Assembly (NCBI GenBank): GCA_945865635.1
Contig: CAMBEP010000002.1
Location: 62,001-126,000, forward strand
DNA from: Candidatus Kuenenia stuttgartensis
GTDB lineage: Bacteria; Planctomycetota; Planctomycetia; Isosphaerales; Isosphaeraceae
Direction: 5' to 3'
DNA length: 64,000 bases
Shown here: piece after piece, positions 53,401 to 62,526 of the stretch
Layout: each line of letters starts with the position of its first letter
Numbering within the stretch: the first letter of the stretch is position 1
Made by a program: the position numbers and the translations under genes
Notes under the pieces: model-generated
What the model was told of the DNA's origin: nothing
Databases searched by the model: none
Seen by the model: the letters and a program-made list of their open reading frames with translations, nothing else

Positions 53401-54492
53401 TCAAGCTGTCGCTGGCGATTTAAATACGAAGTAACGGGCCATGCTGAAGCTGATTCCGGTAGCCAGAACAATTCCAACAAAAGCTGCGGCCAACTTGTGA
53501 TCATTAAAAAAGACCATTTGTGTCGGGAGCCAGAGCCGAATCACCAGGCTCACGCCGATCGCCAAAGCATTGCCAGTGGCATAGGTTAGATATTGACGCA
53601 GAATGGAAGAATTGCGGCGGGCATCATTAAATGTGAATCGCCGATTGATCAAAAAGTTCCACGACATGGCCAACCACACAGCCATAAAACCAGCGAGTGC
53701 CAGATCGCCCGACCCGCCAATCAAAGGCACTTTGACTTCGCTCACCACACTGCCTAAAAACAGAGCCTGAAACAGGGCATAAAGTGTCAGGTCGACAATC
53801 ATTCCTGAGAAACCAACAGCACAGAACTGAAACAGGCGCGAGGCATTCCCATATTTGTGGTCAATCGATGACTTTAGAAAACTCAATTCCGGATGGCCAA
53901 TCCGCATCCCTTTGATTCGTCGCAGACGGACGGGCGATTGAATCGCTGAAAGAGCGCATCGATCTCGTGGAATTCTTAATTGCATCTCAAGTGAAAACCA
54001 GCGACCTGCTGGCCTGAGACTCGCAGGGCGATCTGCAATTGCAGAATGGCATGCAATTAAGGCGGCCGCATTGACGGATTGACACCCTGTCAATCGGCCA
54101 ACAAATTTTGCGGCCACGTTCCCAATCATATCGCGCGGCGTTCCAGCAGATACAACAATATCCGCATCTCTATCGACAAGTAGACTTAAAGCGCTTTGAA
54201 ACCAATCCAGATGCAACTCAAAATCGGAATCGACCAGGATCAGAAATTCCGATTGCAATTCGGGCAAGAAACTCTCGATGACAAACGACCGATCGGAAGG
54301 CTTGACTGAGACAACCCGAAATTCCACGTCCCAACCCAATGCCCTGAGTCTCTCCACCAAAGCCTGACACGGGCTTTCTGGGTCAACATCCGTCTGACTG
54401 AAGCAAAGCAGACTGATCCGACCAATTGAGGTCGGTTTTGCGTTCTCAGATTCGCCCAAGTTAAGATTCTGGAGATGGATTGGATTCTGCAT
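53401..54492 (-). CDS. Fusion of a GT2-like domain and a GtrA membrane domain
   Basis: 363 residues. The first about 190 look like a shortened glycosyltransferase family 2 domain, with EFLILVDSDFELHLDWFQSA (DSD, a DxD-type site) near residue 85, but lack the usual N-terminal 'P.yNe' motif and clear acceptor motifs. From about 215 onward is a GtrA domain: FQFCAVGFSGMIVDLTLYAL, FMAVWLAMSWNFLINRRFTF and QYLTYATGNALAIGVSLVIR, with four membrane helices. GT2-GtrA proteins move or decorate polyprenyl-linked sugars. The catalytic half here may be weakened or changed. It lies 95 nt downstream of mnmA on the same strand. Confidence 0.75.
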   Translation of the reverse strand: MQNPIHLQNLNLGESENAKPTSIGRISLLCFSQTDVDPESPCQALVERLRALGWDVEFRVVSVKPSDRSFVIESFLPELQSEFLILVDSDFELHLDWFQSALSLLVDRDADIVVSAGTPRDMIGNVAAKFVGRLTGCQSVNAAALIACHSAIADRPASLRPAGRWFSLEMQLRIPRDRCALSAIQSPVRLRRIKGMRIGHPELSFLKSSIDHKYGNASRLFQFCAVGFSGMIVDLTLYALFQALFLGSVVSEVKVPLIGGSGDLALAGFMAVWLAMSWNFLINRRFTFNDARRNSSILRQYLTYATGNALAIGVSLVIRLWLPTQMVFFNDHKLAAAFVGIVLATGISFSMARYFVFKSPATA

Positions 54493-54587
54493 TATTCTCT
54501 GAATACATCAAGACTTACGAAATATGGCCGAAACTCATCTTCCGCTCGGGGACGGCTCCGAGCAAAGTCCGGGCGATGAGATCAGGT

Positions 54588-55694
54588 CTAAGTGGCAGAT
54601 TCGATCCAGCCACCACCCAGCACCATATTGCCTTCGTAAAGGGTCAGTACCTGGCCTGGTGTAACCGCAGTCTGAGGCTCGGAGAAAGTGACCCAAACCT
54701 TTGCTGGGTCTGCTGGATCGCAATTTGCAATCGCGGCAACGGCTTGATGCCTGGCCCGAATTTGTGCATGGCAGGGAATCGGGCCCGATGGCGGATCCAC
54801 GTGCCAGCCGAATCGCTCAGCCATAAGGCCAGATTTAAAGAGTTGCGCATGATCGCCCACTACGACTACATTGGTTTCGGGCTCGATATCAAGCACAAAC
54901 AAAGGGTTTTTCGCCTGGATCCCGATTCCCCGCCGCTGGCCGATGGTGAAGCCTTCAAAACCATTGTGAACTCCGACTTTTTTGCCTGAACTGTCTATAA
55001 AAAGGCCCGCTGTTTCGCGGTCGGGCAACTGCTCGCGAACGAATCGGACATAGTCATTGTCGGGGATGAAGCAGATCTCCTGGCTGTCGGGCTTGCTATG
55101 AACCGGCAAATCCAAGTCTTTGGCCATCGTTCGAATCTCAGATTTCGGATACTCGCCTACCGGGAACAGAATCTTGTCGAGCACGGCTTTCTTCAAGCCT
55201 GAAAGGACATAGGACTGGTCCTTCGTGCCGTCCATGCCACGGCCAATTCGTGGCCGACCCTGAGTGTCTCGAAGGATCCGTGCATAGTGGCCGGTCGCAA
55301 CATGATCCGCACCAATCTTCTGGCCATACGCCCAAAGCTTGCCAAACTTGAGCCATATGTTGCACATCACACAGGGATTAGGTGTTCGGCCCTGGAAGTA
55401 TTCGTCGACGAAATAATCGACAATACGACCAAAATCCGCCTCGAAATCAAGCACATAGAACGGGATCTCAAGCCGATCCGCAACCCTTTGTGCATCTAAG
55501 GCATCGGTAATGCTGCAACACGTCTTCGTACGACGTTCATAATCTTCTGAATGCGAACCAGTGCGCATGAACAAACCAATCACATCGAAGCCCTGATCCT
55601 TGAGAATCCACGCAGCAACGGAACTGTCAACGCCACCGCTCATGGCAAGAACAACTCGTTGGTTTTTCTTAGATTCCTGTGGGATATCAGTCAT
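54588..55694 (-). CDS. mnmA: tRNA-specific 2-thiouridylase MnmA
   Basis: 368 residues. The PP-loop is VVLAMSGGVDSSVAAWIL (about 14-31), followed by KTCCSITDALDAQRVADRL, GRTPNPCVMCNIWLKFGKLW (first catalytic Cys region) and DHVATGHYAR. KDQSYVLSGL and SQEICFIPDNDYVRF (second catalytic Cys) come next, with a C-terminal beta-barrel. MnmA activates U34 of tRNA-Lys, -Glu and -Gln and adds sulfur at position 2. All key residues are intact. Confidence 0.96.
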   Translation of the reverse strand: MTDIPQESKKNQRVVLAMSGGVDSSVAAWILKDQGFDVIGLFMRTGSHSEDYERRTKTCCSITDALDAQRVADRLEIPFYVLDFEADFGRIVDYFVDEYFQGRTPNPCVMCNIWLKFGKLWAYGQKIGADHVATGHYARILRDTQGRPRIGRGMDGTKDQSYVLSGLKKAVLDKILFPVGEYPKSEIRTMAKDLDLPVHSKPDSQEICFIPDNDYVRFVREQLPDRETAGLFIDSSGKKVGVHNGFEGFTIGQRRGIGIQAKNPLFVLDIEPETNVVVVGDHAQLFKSGLMAERFGWHVDPPSGPIPCHAQIRARHQAVAAIANCDPADPAKVWVTFSEPQTAVTPGQVLTLYEGNMVLGGGWIESAT

Positions 55695-56339
55695 AGCAGC
55701 GGCTTCATTTCAGAGTACTTAGGCAAACTGCACATTCTTGAATCAGGTTTGATCGGCCTGCTAACACATCTATAGATCATAACACGATCATGGCCGATTG
55801 CGAATTGCCAAGATCAGGAATTTCGCAACTCGACAGGCCTGGAACCAAATCCAAAATCGGCCTGACCAGCTCACAACTGTTCTGGAAGAAGACTTTCATG
55901 ATCGTCGTCTCAAAAAAGATTAGCTTCGGCGAACTGGCACATTCAAAATGGATGAATTTGACGAAGATTTCCAAGGTTTCCCAAAAAACCGCTTTGCGAA
56001 AGCCGGTTTCGAAGAACTTCGTTTAAGAGGTGAAAACAGGGGCCGCCTAAAAAGTCACCTAATTCTATTTGCATCAAGGATTTTGAACCATCAGACGAAG
56101 CTGACGAAGCGTTTACTAAGCAGGTCAAGCCACAGCGGAATTGGGCCAGATTGTTAGTCAAAAATGGAAGAATCGGAGTGTATTTTTCGTCTACTGCCTT
56201 GAATTCGATTGGCCATTACACTATTTTAAGACTCAGTCTGGTTGACCGGAGTAACTTTGCCTTCGCCATATGAGGGTAGTTCGCCATCTGGCGCGGTCTA
56301 ATACATCCAGCAAACCTATCGATTTCAGGAGTTTTATCG
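55695..56339. other. Intergenic region, no gene supported
   Basis: This 645-bp region lies between the mnmA start (minus) and a small lipoprotein gene (plus). Several short frames overlap here in both directions (for example 55948-56157, plus) but none has a ribosome-binding site or recognisable motif. Read together, frames on the plus strand look faintly protein-like and could be a decayed gene; this is not firm enough to call. Confidence 0.35.
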
Positions 56340-56483
56340 ATGAAGAAAACAATTCTGAGCGGCCTCTTTCTGATGGTTTCCCTGATGATCTTGGGCTGTG
56401 GTGGCGAAAAAGCTGAAACCAAGCCAGCGGCTGCAGCTCCTGCTGCTCCAGCCGGCACACCTAAAATTGAAGCCAAGAAGTGA
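56340..56483 (+). CDS. Very small lipoprotein (47 aa)
   Basis: 47 residues: basic start (MKKTILSG), hydrophobic segment, lipobox MILGC (Cys20) followed by GG, then an Ala/Pro/Lys-rich tail. AGGAG lies 8 nt upstream of the ATG, and a strong hairpin terminator stands 57 nt after the stop, so this is a real single-gene unit. No family is recognised; planctomycete genomes carry many such mini-lipoproteins. Confidence 0.75.
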   Translation: MKKTILSGLFLMVSLMILGCGGEKAETKPAAAAPAAPAGTPKIEAKK

Positions 56484-56540
56484 GAATCGGCTTAACCTGA
56501 TTCTTTCGGGTTTCAGCCAGTTTCTAAGCTAAAAATAAGA

Positions 56541-56581
56541 TAGGGAAGATTTCTTCCGCAAGAAGAATTCTTCCCTATTTT
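56541..56581 (+). terminator. Intrinsic terminator after the small lipoprotein gene
   Basis: A 16-bp stem with one mismatch (56541-56556 with 56562-56577; TAGGGAAGATTTCTTC and GAAGAATTCTTCCCTA) and a 5-nt loop is followed by TTTTA. Confidence 0.75.
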
Positions 56582-56729
56582 ACGTATCCAATGGGAGCGA
56601 GATCCAAAGATTATTTTTTTTCGGGCTTGCCATTTTTCTTTTGTTCATCAGATGATAGTGTTTCTGTAATCTGACACGCCCTCGTCAACAACCAATTGAC
56701 CAAAACTTTTCCGATTTTGCACAAATCAC

Positions 56730-58016
56730 ATGATCCTATCTCAAAGATCGCTGGTTTTGATTGGAATTTTGACATTTGTCCTGCCATCCGCTCATGCGCA
56801 GCATCAAAGATTGGGCATGGAGGGTTCGAATCCTGTCCAGCGGGGTCAAACGCTTTTTGATTGGGTTTGGGAACCGACCACTCTGCCACGAACCGAGGGG
56901 AAATCCGACGGACTTGGCCCGATGTTTAATGCCAGAAGCTGCGCGGAATGCCACCACCAGGGAGGCACAGGCGGTGCGGGCAGCAAAATCCACAACATTG
57001 AAATCCTGACTGTCAGACTGAAAGCTCTCGACCTGAAGAACACAACAATTCCTGGTGAGAGCAATTCAAAAAAGATCACAACCAGCAATCAGGCTAAAAA
57101 TGGTTCGCCGCTAAACCAATCGCTCGATCCAGAGACGATTGCAAAGCTGCATGCGGGATTGAGTAATTCTGCAAGTGTCTTGCTTCACAAGGGCTCGTTG
57201 AATTCTGGATATTATGACTATCAGAAATTTCTCAAAGAATCGAATCACGATTTTTCTATTGAGATTGCTGAACGAAACACCCCAAGCCTTTTTGGTCTTG
57301 GACTGGTGGATAAAATTGAAGATTCGATTTTAATTGAGCAGGAAAAACGCCAGCAAACACTTGGATTAAGTGGACGACTTGCCCGAACACCCGACAACCG
57401 CATAGGCAAATTTGGCTGGAAAGCCCAGAAAGCAACCTTAAGGGAATTTATCGAAGAGGCAGCGGCTGTTGAACTTGGACTTGAAACTCCCAAAATGCAT
57501 CAGGCCTCAGATCCCCGCAGAGCCTTGCAGAATGCCACAGCGACCGACTTGAGCAATGAGCAGATTGACTCCATCACCGCCTTTGTTTCAAACCTTCCGA
57601 GGCCTCCGCAGGCAGACGCCCGAAATACCGGTCTTAATGGCGGCCAAATATTTTATGCCATTGGCTGCGGGGGCTGCCATGTTGCCAATCTTGGTCATGT
57701 CAAGGAAATTTATACAGACCTTCTATTGCATAAGATGAAGCACGATTTGCATGATCCTGAAAATTATCAGATTTTTGGTCATTCCAAGCCCTTGGAAAAT
57801 GCAAAAAACCATGCCGGAGCTCTACCTGGAGAGTGGCGCACTCCGGCATTGTGGGGCGTCGGCATAACGGCTCCTTATATGCACGATGGCCGGGCGCTCA
57901 GCCTGGAGGAAGCCATCGATGAACATGGAGGAGAGGCCGAGAAATCCGCCCGTAATTTTCAGACGCTTGAAGTCGATCAGAAAATGCAACTGATGCAGTT
58001 TTTAAAATCGCTTTAA
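56730..58016 (+). CDS. Di-heme oxidoreductase (DUF1111 family)
   Basis: 428 residues with a signal peptide (about 1-24, ending SAHAQ). Two CxxCH heme sites are visible: NARSCAECHHQGGTGGAG near residue 71 and YAIGCGGCHVANLG near residue 312. TPSLFGLGLVDKIEDSIL and RIGKFGWKAQKATLREFIEE are family motifs, and WRTPALWGVGITAPYMHDGR near the end is the region that supplies a heme ligand. These exported proteins resemble MauG-type or cytochrome c peroxidases. The partner and substrate are not known. The gene stands alone, convergent with the AsmA-like gene (4-bp overlap of stops). Confidence 0.88.
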   Translation: MILSQRSLVLIGILTFVLPSAHAQHQRLGMEGSNPVQRGQTLFDWVWEPTTLPRTEGKSDGLGPMFNARSCAECHHQGGTGGAGSKIHNIEILTVRLKALDLKNTTIPGESNSKKITTSNQAKNGSPLNQSLDPETIAKLHAGLSNSASVLLHKGSLNSGYYDYQKFLKESNHDFSIEIAERNTPSLFGLGLVDKIEDSILIEQEKRQQTLGLSGRLARTPDNRIGKFGWKAQKATLREFIEEAAAVELGLETPKMHQASDPRRALQNATATDLSNEQIDSITAFVSNLPRPPQADARNTGLNGGQIFYAIGCGGCHVANLGHVKEIYTDLLLHKMKHDLHDPENYQIFGHSKPLENAKNHAGALPGEWRTPALWGVGITAPYMHDGRALSLEEAIDEHGGEAEKSARNFQTLEVDQKMQLMQFLKSL

Positions 58017-60070
58017 GGCTTGGGCACTTGAAGGCCTGGCGGGTTATTGCCGTTGGGTAAAGGTCGTGGGATCTTGCCTCGCATAATGCCGTTGAAAAGC
58101 ATGTCGAGTCCTGTATCAACAGCCCGATTTTTCAAATTCTCACCAAGCTGCTTCATGGTTGCTTCAAAAGCGGTCTTGTCGACTTCCGGATTATCAATCG
58201 TTCCACGGATTGGTATTTTGAAGAGCTCTTCGCCCAGGAAGGAACGGAAGAGCGGCACATTTTGCAGAAGTGTTGGTGTGACAGGCACTTCAACGATCAG
58301 ATCAAGCTCTTTTTTGAATGTCACGGAACCTGAAAAATCCAGGCGGGTCAATTGGCCAATCGGTATGCTCAGGCCATGCTGAATGACACGGTCGCCCTGA
58401 ATTTCAAATTCGATGGGTTGATCCAGAGAGAATGACGGTGGAGGGGGCAGGCCGACACTTTGAGTCAGACTCAACAACCAGGGCCCCGGTCCGAATTTTA
58501 AATCCTCAAACGACATGTCACCTTTAAGCGACATTGGAATGGATTGATCCATGATTGGGATGACACCGTCATGGATTTTAGCGGAGATAAATCCGTTGAC
58601 CTTGGTAGCCGAAGCCAGAGCAGGGGCGGGATAGACCATATAATTCTGGGATGTGATTTGATCCAGCGACATCCGTGTCAATGTCGTTTTCGATCCAAGT
58701 TTCAAGCGAGCGGGCTTGGCATCGGGTGTCATCTCAACGATTGGCTCCAAATGCAATTGTCCATCATTGATTGTGGTATCGATAGGGGCAATGGCAAGCA
58801 ATCCATTTGCCCACTTCATATCAAGCCTCATTGCGCCCAATTGAATTCCGCCGGATTTGAAACGCTTGATTTCGGTGTTTAAATTAGCCTGAATCGCTTT
58901 TAGTTCGGTTTTATCAATGGGCCCACTGGCTGAAAAAACGATCGGAGTCATTTCCAATTCCATTGGCTCTGATCCCGACTTCGAGAGAAGCTCCTGAATC
59001 TTGCTGGAATTTACACTGACCGCACCTTTGAAATCGATTGCAGCCTTCTCGCCACTGAGATCTGTAGCCTTGCCCTGAATTGCCAGATCGATGCCAGGCA
59101 AATAGAGTTTTGTATCTTTTAAGGATATATCCACTTTCGGATTGATGGAAGCACGGATATCGGATTGCATTTGGAAACGGTCTAGAACCGTCATATAATC
59201 TGGCAGATTTGCTGCATCTGACCATTGAATATCGGCTCGAATTTCTGGCTTGATATGATATTCGGCAGGACCTTCCGTGACCGACACCCGCCCGGTGGCC
59301 CATGCCGTGGCGCCCAGTCCAAGACCATTTCCTGCAATTGGCCAGCGGTCAAATTCTGCTAGAATGGCAACGCTCTTATCAGTCCATCTCTGAATTTTTC
59401 CATTTAATGAGAGTGAAAATTTTGCCTTTCTGGCGCCGGCTGCATTGGCATTTAGAGAGAAGCTTAATGGGGCTGGGGATTCTGGCATGTCAATCAGGAC
59501 ATCGGCATCATTTGAAACAAATGGCTCATGGAGCTCGGGGGTCATGACCTTTAATGTCGATTTCCTGATTTCGATTGCAAAGTCACGCTCGGCGTGCGGC
59601 TTGATCAGACTTCCCAAAGCCCGGACCAGGTTGATTGTTCCGTCAGGTTCGCGTTTAATATCGATCACGGCTTCTTCGAAAGACAAAGTTCCCATGTCAT
59701 TGGGGTCTTGAAGGATTTGCCAGAGGGTTCGACTGAGTGTGACTTTTTTCGAGTCGATTACAAGAGTTCCATCCTGATCTCGGATTTGAAAGCCAGAAAT
59801 TATGACCGGCTGATCCCATGCAAACGAAAAATGGTCAACCGAGAGCGATCCCGGGGCGATCATGGGCTTGACGACCCCAAGCATCCAGGGTCTGGCCAAG
59901 TCTGAGGAGAGGATCTTGGGCAGGCAGATGAGAGACGCGCCGGCCATGGCCAAAAGGAGTCCGAAAGATGTGACGAGCCAGAGCAGAAATCGACGTTTTC
60001 CAGATTTTGTGCCGGATGAGATTTTCATGGTGAATCGCTTTTTGTTTCGTTTAAGGCCAGTTTGAGCCAT
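58013..60070 (-). CDS. AsmA-like inner-membrane-anchored protein
   Basis: 685 residues. A single membrane helix near residues 28-50 (LLWLVTSFGLLLAMAGASLI) is followed by a long beta-rich region with many alternating hydrophobics, such as IDIKREPDGTINLVRAL (the motif 'i.re.dG..Nl' typical of AsmA/YhjG proteins) and repeated segments of DUF748/AsmA type. AsmA-like proteins are long lipid-transfer or outer-membrane biogenesis factors in the periplasm. An ATG at 60028 would remove 14 residues; neither start has a strong ribosome-binding site. Confidence 0.7.
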   Translation of the reverse strand: MAQTGLKRNKKRFTMKISSGTKSGKRRFLLWLVTSFGLLLAMAGASLICLPKILSSDLARPWMLGVVKPMIAPGSLSVDHFSFAWDQPVIISGFQIRDQDGTLVIDSKKVTLSRTLWQILQDPNDMGTLSFEEAVIDIKREPDGTINLVRALGSLIKPHAERDFAIEIRKSTLKVMTPELHEPFVSNDADVLIDMPESPAPLSFSLNANAAGARKAKFSLSLNGKIQRWTDKSVAILAEFDRWPIAGNGLGLGATAWATGRVSVTEGPAEYHIKPEIRADIQWSDAANLPDYMTVLDRFQMQSDIRASINPKVDISLKDTKLYLPGIDLAIQGKATDLSGEKAAIDFKGAVSVNSSKIQELLSKSGSEPMELEMTPIVFSASGPIDKTELKAIQANLNTEIKRFKSGGIQLGAMRLDMKWANGLLAIAPIDTTINDGQLHLEPIVEMTPDAKPARLKLGSKTTLTRMSLDQITSQNYMVYPAPALASATKVNGFISAKIHDGVIPIMDQSIPMSLKGDMSFEDLKFGPGPWLLSLTQSVGLPPPPSFSLDQPIEFEIQGDRVIQHGLSIPIGQLTRLDFSGSVTFKKELDLIVEVPVTPTLLQNVPLFRSFLGEELFKIPIRGTIDNPEVDKTAFEATMKQLGENLKNRAVDTGLDMLFNGIMRGKIPRPLPNGNNPPGLQVPKP

Positions 60071-60189
60071 TGGATAGGATCAATCCGGCCTGGATCAGGA
60101 TTGTCAAAATCGTTAAGACCGATTGAACTCCACTAGGACAATCCATCCTGAAAGCTTACCATAATCGTATCCAATTCGCATGGCCGCCA

Positions 60190-61479
60190 TTGCTCGGACG
60201 CAGACATTCCGTGCTTGAACGAGGGTGGCTGCAACCATTTGGAAGGCAGCTAATCATAGTGGATGGCCAACGGACTGAACCAGTCACTCGCCGCAATTTA
60301 TGTCTCATGATGTCGACGCTTTATGCATCACAAGGCTGCTGGTGGCCAGCACTTTCGATGCACTTGAGAAGCTTGGGGATCGACCCCCGAAGTGCAGGCT
60401 GGATTTTTTCATCGCTGGCCCTTGCGTCGTTTTTCGCACCTATGGTACATGGCCGTCTGGCGGACCGGAAGATTGCGGCGGAGAAGATTTTGGCCGCATG
60501 CTATTTTCTGGGTGCTCTGCTGCTGTTGGGGGTCACCCAATACCATGGCACAAACGCGGTTGGTCTTTTCGTTTTTTTCATGGCTTACTGGCTGCTGGTT
60601 GCGCCATGCTTTGGCCTGATCAATGCGATCAGTATGCGACATTTGGCCCAGCCACGCGAGGAATTCAGCGGGGTAAGACTTTGGGGCACGATTGGCTGGA
60701 TGTGCGGCAGCTATGCTGTGGCCGCCGTTTTGTTGATGACTGGCCCAACGACATCTGAAAGTGGAATGCCGGCGATTTTTTACGTTGGTGCTGTTTTGGC
60801 AGTTTTGACGGGCCTTCAGGCATTGCGTCTGACCCCATCGCCGCCGATGGAAAGCTCCGGGGCTGGCTTCATCCATGCGCTTCGATCAGATCTCTTGAAA
60901 CAAAAAGATTTTGTGGTTTATTTATCGATTGGTTTTGGGGTCTGCTTGACAACCCCGTTTGTGTTTCAGTTGATTCCTGCGCTGCTCGAACACAATGGTT
61001 TGTCGAGGCCACAGGTGTTGGCTGCCATGACACTTGGTCAGATCCCTGAAGTCTTTGCTTTATGGACACTTCCATGGATCATCCGGCGGATGGGTTTTCG
61101 TGGAGCCTTGTTTCTTGGTCTTTTAAGCTGGGTGATTCGCTATGGAGTGATTGCATTGGGTCTGCCCTTGATCTGGATGATTTTGAGCATGCCGATGCAG
61201 GGCTTGGCGATAGGTTTTTTCACTGTGGGTGGACAAGTTTTTGTGGATGAAAAGGCACCTCGTGAAAGCCGGGCCTCGATCCAGGCTCTTCAGGTCATGA
61301 TCACATCGGGGCTGGGTAGTTTTCTGGGCAGCCTGCTTGCAGGCGAGTGCCAGATGATTTGGTCGAATCGACCAGAAATCGTGTTTCTGGTTCCTTGTCT
61401 CATTGACGTTGCTTTATGTTTTGTGCTATTAATATTATTCCACCCGACAATAGGCCAGAGTACTATCAAAGAGACATAA
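60190..61479 (+). CDS. MFS transporter (nucleoside-permease-like)
   Basis: 429 residues from a TTG, though the family normally starts nearer to residue 35-40 (ATGATG at 60307). Twelve hydrophobic segments are visible. LGIDPRSAGWIFSSLALASF followed by FAPMVHGRLADRKIAAEKIL contains the loop 2-3 motif, and EEFSGVRLWGTIGWMCGSYA is characteristic of the nucleoside:H+ symporter/LacY_symp-like subfamily. It should import nucleosides or related small molecules. The true start lies between 60190 and 60307. Confidence 0.8.
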   Translation: MLGRRHSVLERGWLQPFGRQLIIVDGQRTEPVTRRNLCLMMSTLYASQGCWWPALSMHLRSLGIDPRSAGWIFSSLALASFFAPMVHGRLADRKIAAEKILAACYFLGALLLLGVTQYHGTNAVGLFVFFMAYWLLVAPCFGLINAISMRHLAQPREEFSGVRLWGTIGWMCGSYAVAAVLLMTGPTTSESGMPAIFYVGAVLAVLTGLQALRLTPSPPMESSGAGFIHALRSDLLKQKDFVVYLSIGFGVCLTTPFVFQLIPALLEHNGLSRPQVLAAMTLGQIPEVFALWTLPWIIRRMGFRGALFLGLLSWVIRYGVIALGLPLIWMILSMPMQGLAIGFFTVGGQVFVDEKAPRESRASIQALQVMITSGLGSFLGSLLAGECQMIWSNRPEIVFLVPCLIDVALCFVLLILFHPTIGQSTIKET

Positions 61480-61568
61480 TCGTCTAATCCTCTAAAGAAT
61501 CCAGATTGTGGTTCGTCAAATTCCCAACTCATTCGATGGTAAGCCCAAAGTGACGATGGAGAAATCGC

Positions 61569-62192
61569 GTGGATGACTATTTACGCATCATGACCGTCAC
61601 GGATCGGGAAATCCCGTTAATCGACCTTCAAAAAGCGGCCAGGCATGGCGCAATCTGGTCGATCGATCTCCCATCCAACGATGGAAATTATCTGGTGGTT
61701 GGTCCAGTGGTCAACCAGACCGAGGAAATCTGGGCCACCATTGAGCGCAATCTCGTGGGGCCAGGTACATTAGGCGCGGAAGAAGTTGCCGAATTCATGG
61801 ACACTTTGGACCAAGGTGGCCCACCGTCGGCAGGACGCTGGCTGACCGATTATCTGGAAAGTGTCCGAGCCATTTATGCAATCCGGATTTATCCAGATGC
61901 GATGAAAGACGACCCAAAGGCTTTTGAAACCGTTTATGAACTTCGTACGGCTTTACATAGGATCATTGGTGGTATCGGCCGCTGGGGCGACTTGGGATAT
62001 ACCAACGATCAAGACAGGCTGATCTGGTGTCGACTCGACCGAAACGTGAGTGGCATGACCGCTGCTTCCATGCTTGACGAGTTTTCTGGAAGATGGATTG
62101 AAATTGAAGTCAATCTTGATGACCCAACGGAATTCCAAGCCTTTCAGAATGGAGAAATCCTCAGCATTATGAAGGACCGTGTGAAAGCGTAG
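61569..62192 (+). CDS. Protein of unknown function (207 aa)
   Basis: 207 residues with no signal peptide or membrane segment. The sequence is acidic, with VVNQTEEIWATIERNLVGPG, SAGRWLTDYLESVRAIYAIR and a C-terminal region FSGRWIEIEVNLDDPTEFQA. I do not recognise the family. The start is GTG at 61569, preceded by GGAGA at 6 nt spacing; an ATG at 61590 lacks a comparable site. It lies 90 nt after the MFS gene on the same strand. Confidence 0.6.
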   Translation: MDDYLRIMTVTDREIPLIDLQKAARHGAIWSIDLPSNDGNYLVVGPVVNQTEEIWATIERNLVGPGTLGAEEVAEFMDTLDQGGPPSAGRWLTDYLESVRAIYAIRIYPDAMKDDPKAFETVYELRTALHRIIGGIGRWGDLGYTNDQDRLIWCRLDRNVSGMTAASMLDEFSGRWIEIEVNLDDPTEFQAFQNGEILSIMKDRVKA

Positions 62193-62526
62193 TCAAAAAA
62201 AGCGGATTATTTAAGAATGCAATTAAGTTAATCACACATCCCTACAATACAACGATTTATAGTCAGGGCGGTTACAAATGACACATTTTGCATTTAAAAG
62301 ATGCCGGAGTCGCGTTTCGAACAAAATATGTGGTTTATGATCGCGAAGAGTATAAGGTTTTTTCCTATGCGAACATTTTCCACAATGTAACGATTGATCT
62401 GTAGAATTTACTTCAGCCTATTAGATTTTGGACATCTGATTTTCCAACATAAGATTCAATCAGGCCTGATAACGGTCGAGGAATTCGCAGAACGACTGCT
62501 GCGACGGGCTTTTTCTTCACGCCTGA
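62193..62526. other. Convergent intergenic region with sequence shared with 25551-25835
   Basis: The stretch 62261-62365 resembles the intergenic region around 25551-25835, without the palindromic block found there. A minus-strand frame ending at 62335 aligns with the 3' end of the pseudogene at 25804-26130 and also contains a stop, so this copy is probably another decayed relative. No intact gene is seen. Confidence 0.5.
62261..62365. repeat. Dispersed sequence related to 25551-25835 (uninterrupted copy)
   Basis: The two copies share GACACATT and GCATTTAAA within a 45-bp block with about five or six differences, and later GTTTATGA and GCGAAGAGT within a second block. Here the two blocks are adjacent; at 25.5 kb about 176 bp separates them. 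Confidence 0.6.

Noticed and set aside
55790..56157. Short plus-strand frames upstream of the small lipoprotein
   Set aside because: Overlapping frames in several phases, no ribosome-binding sites and no recognisable motifs; at best a decayed gene.
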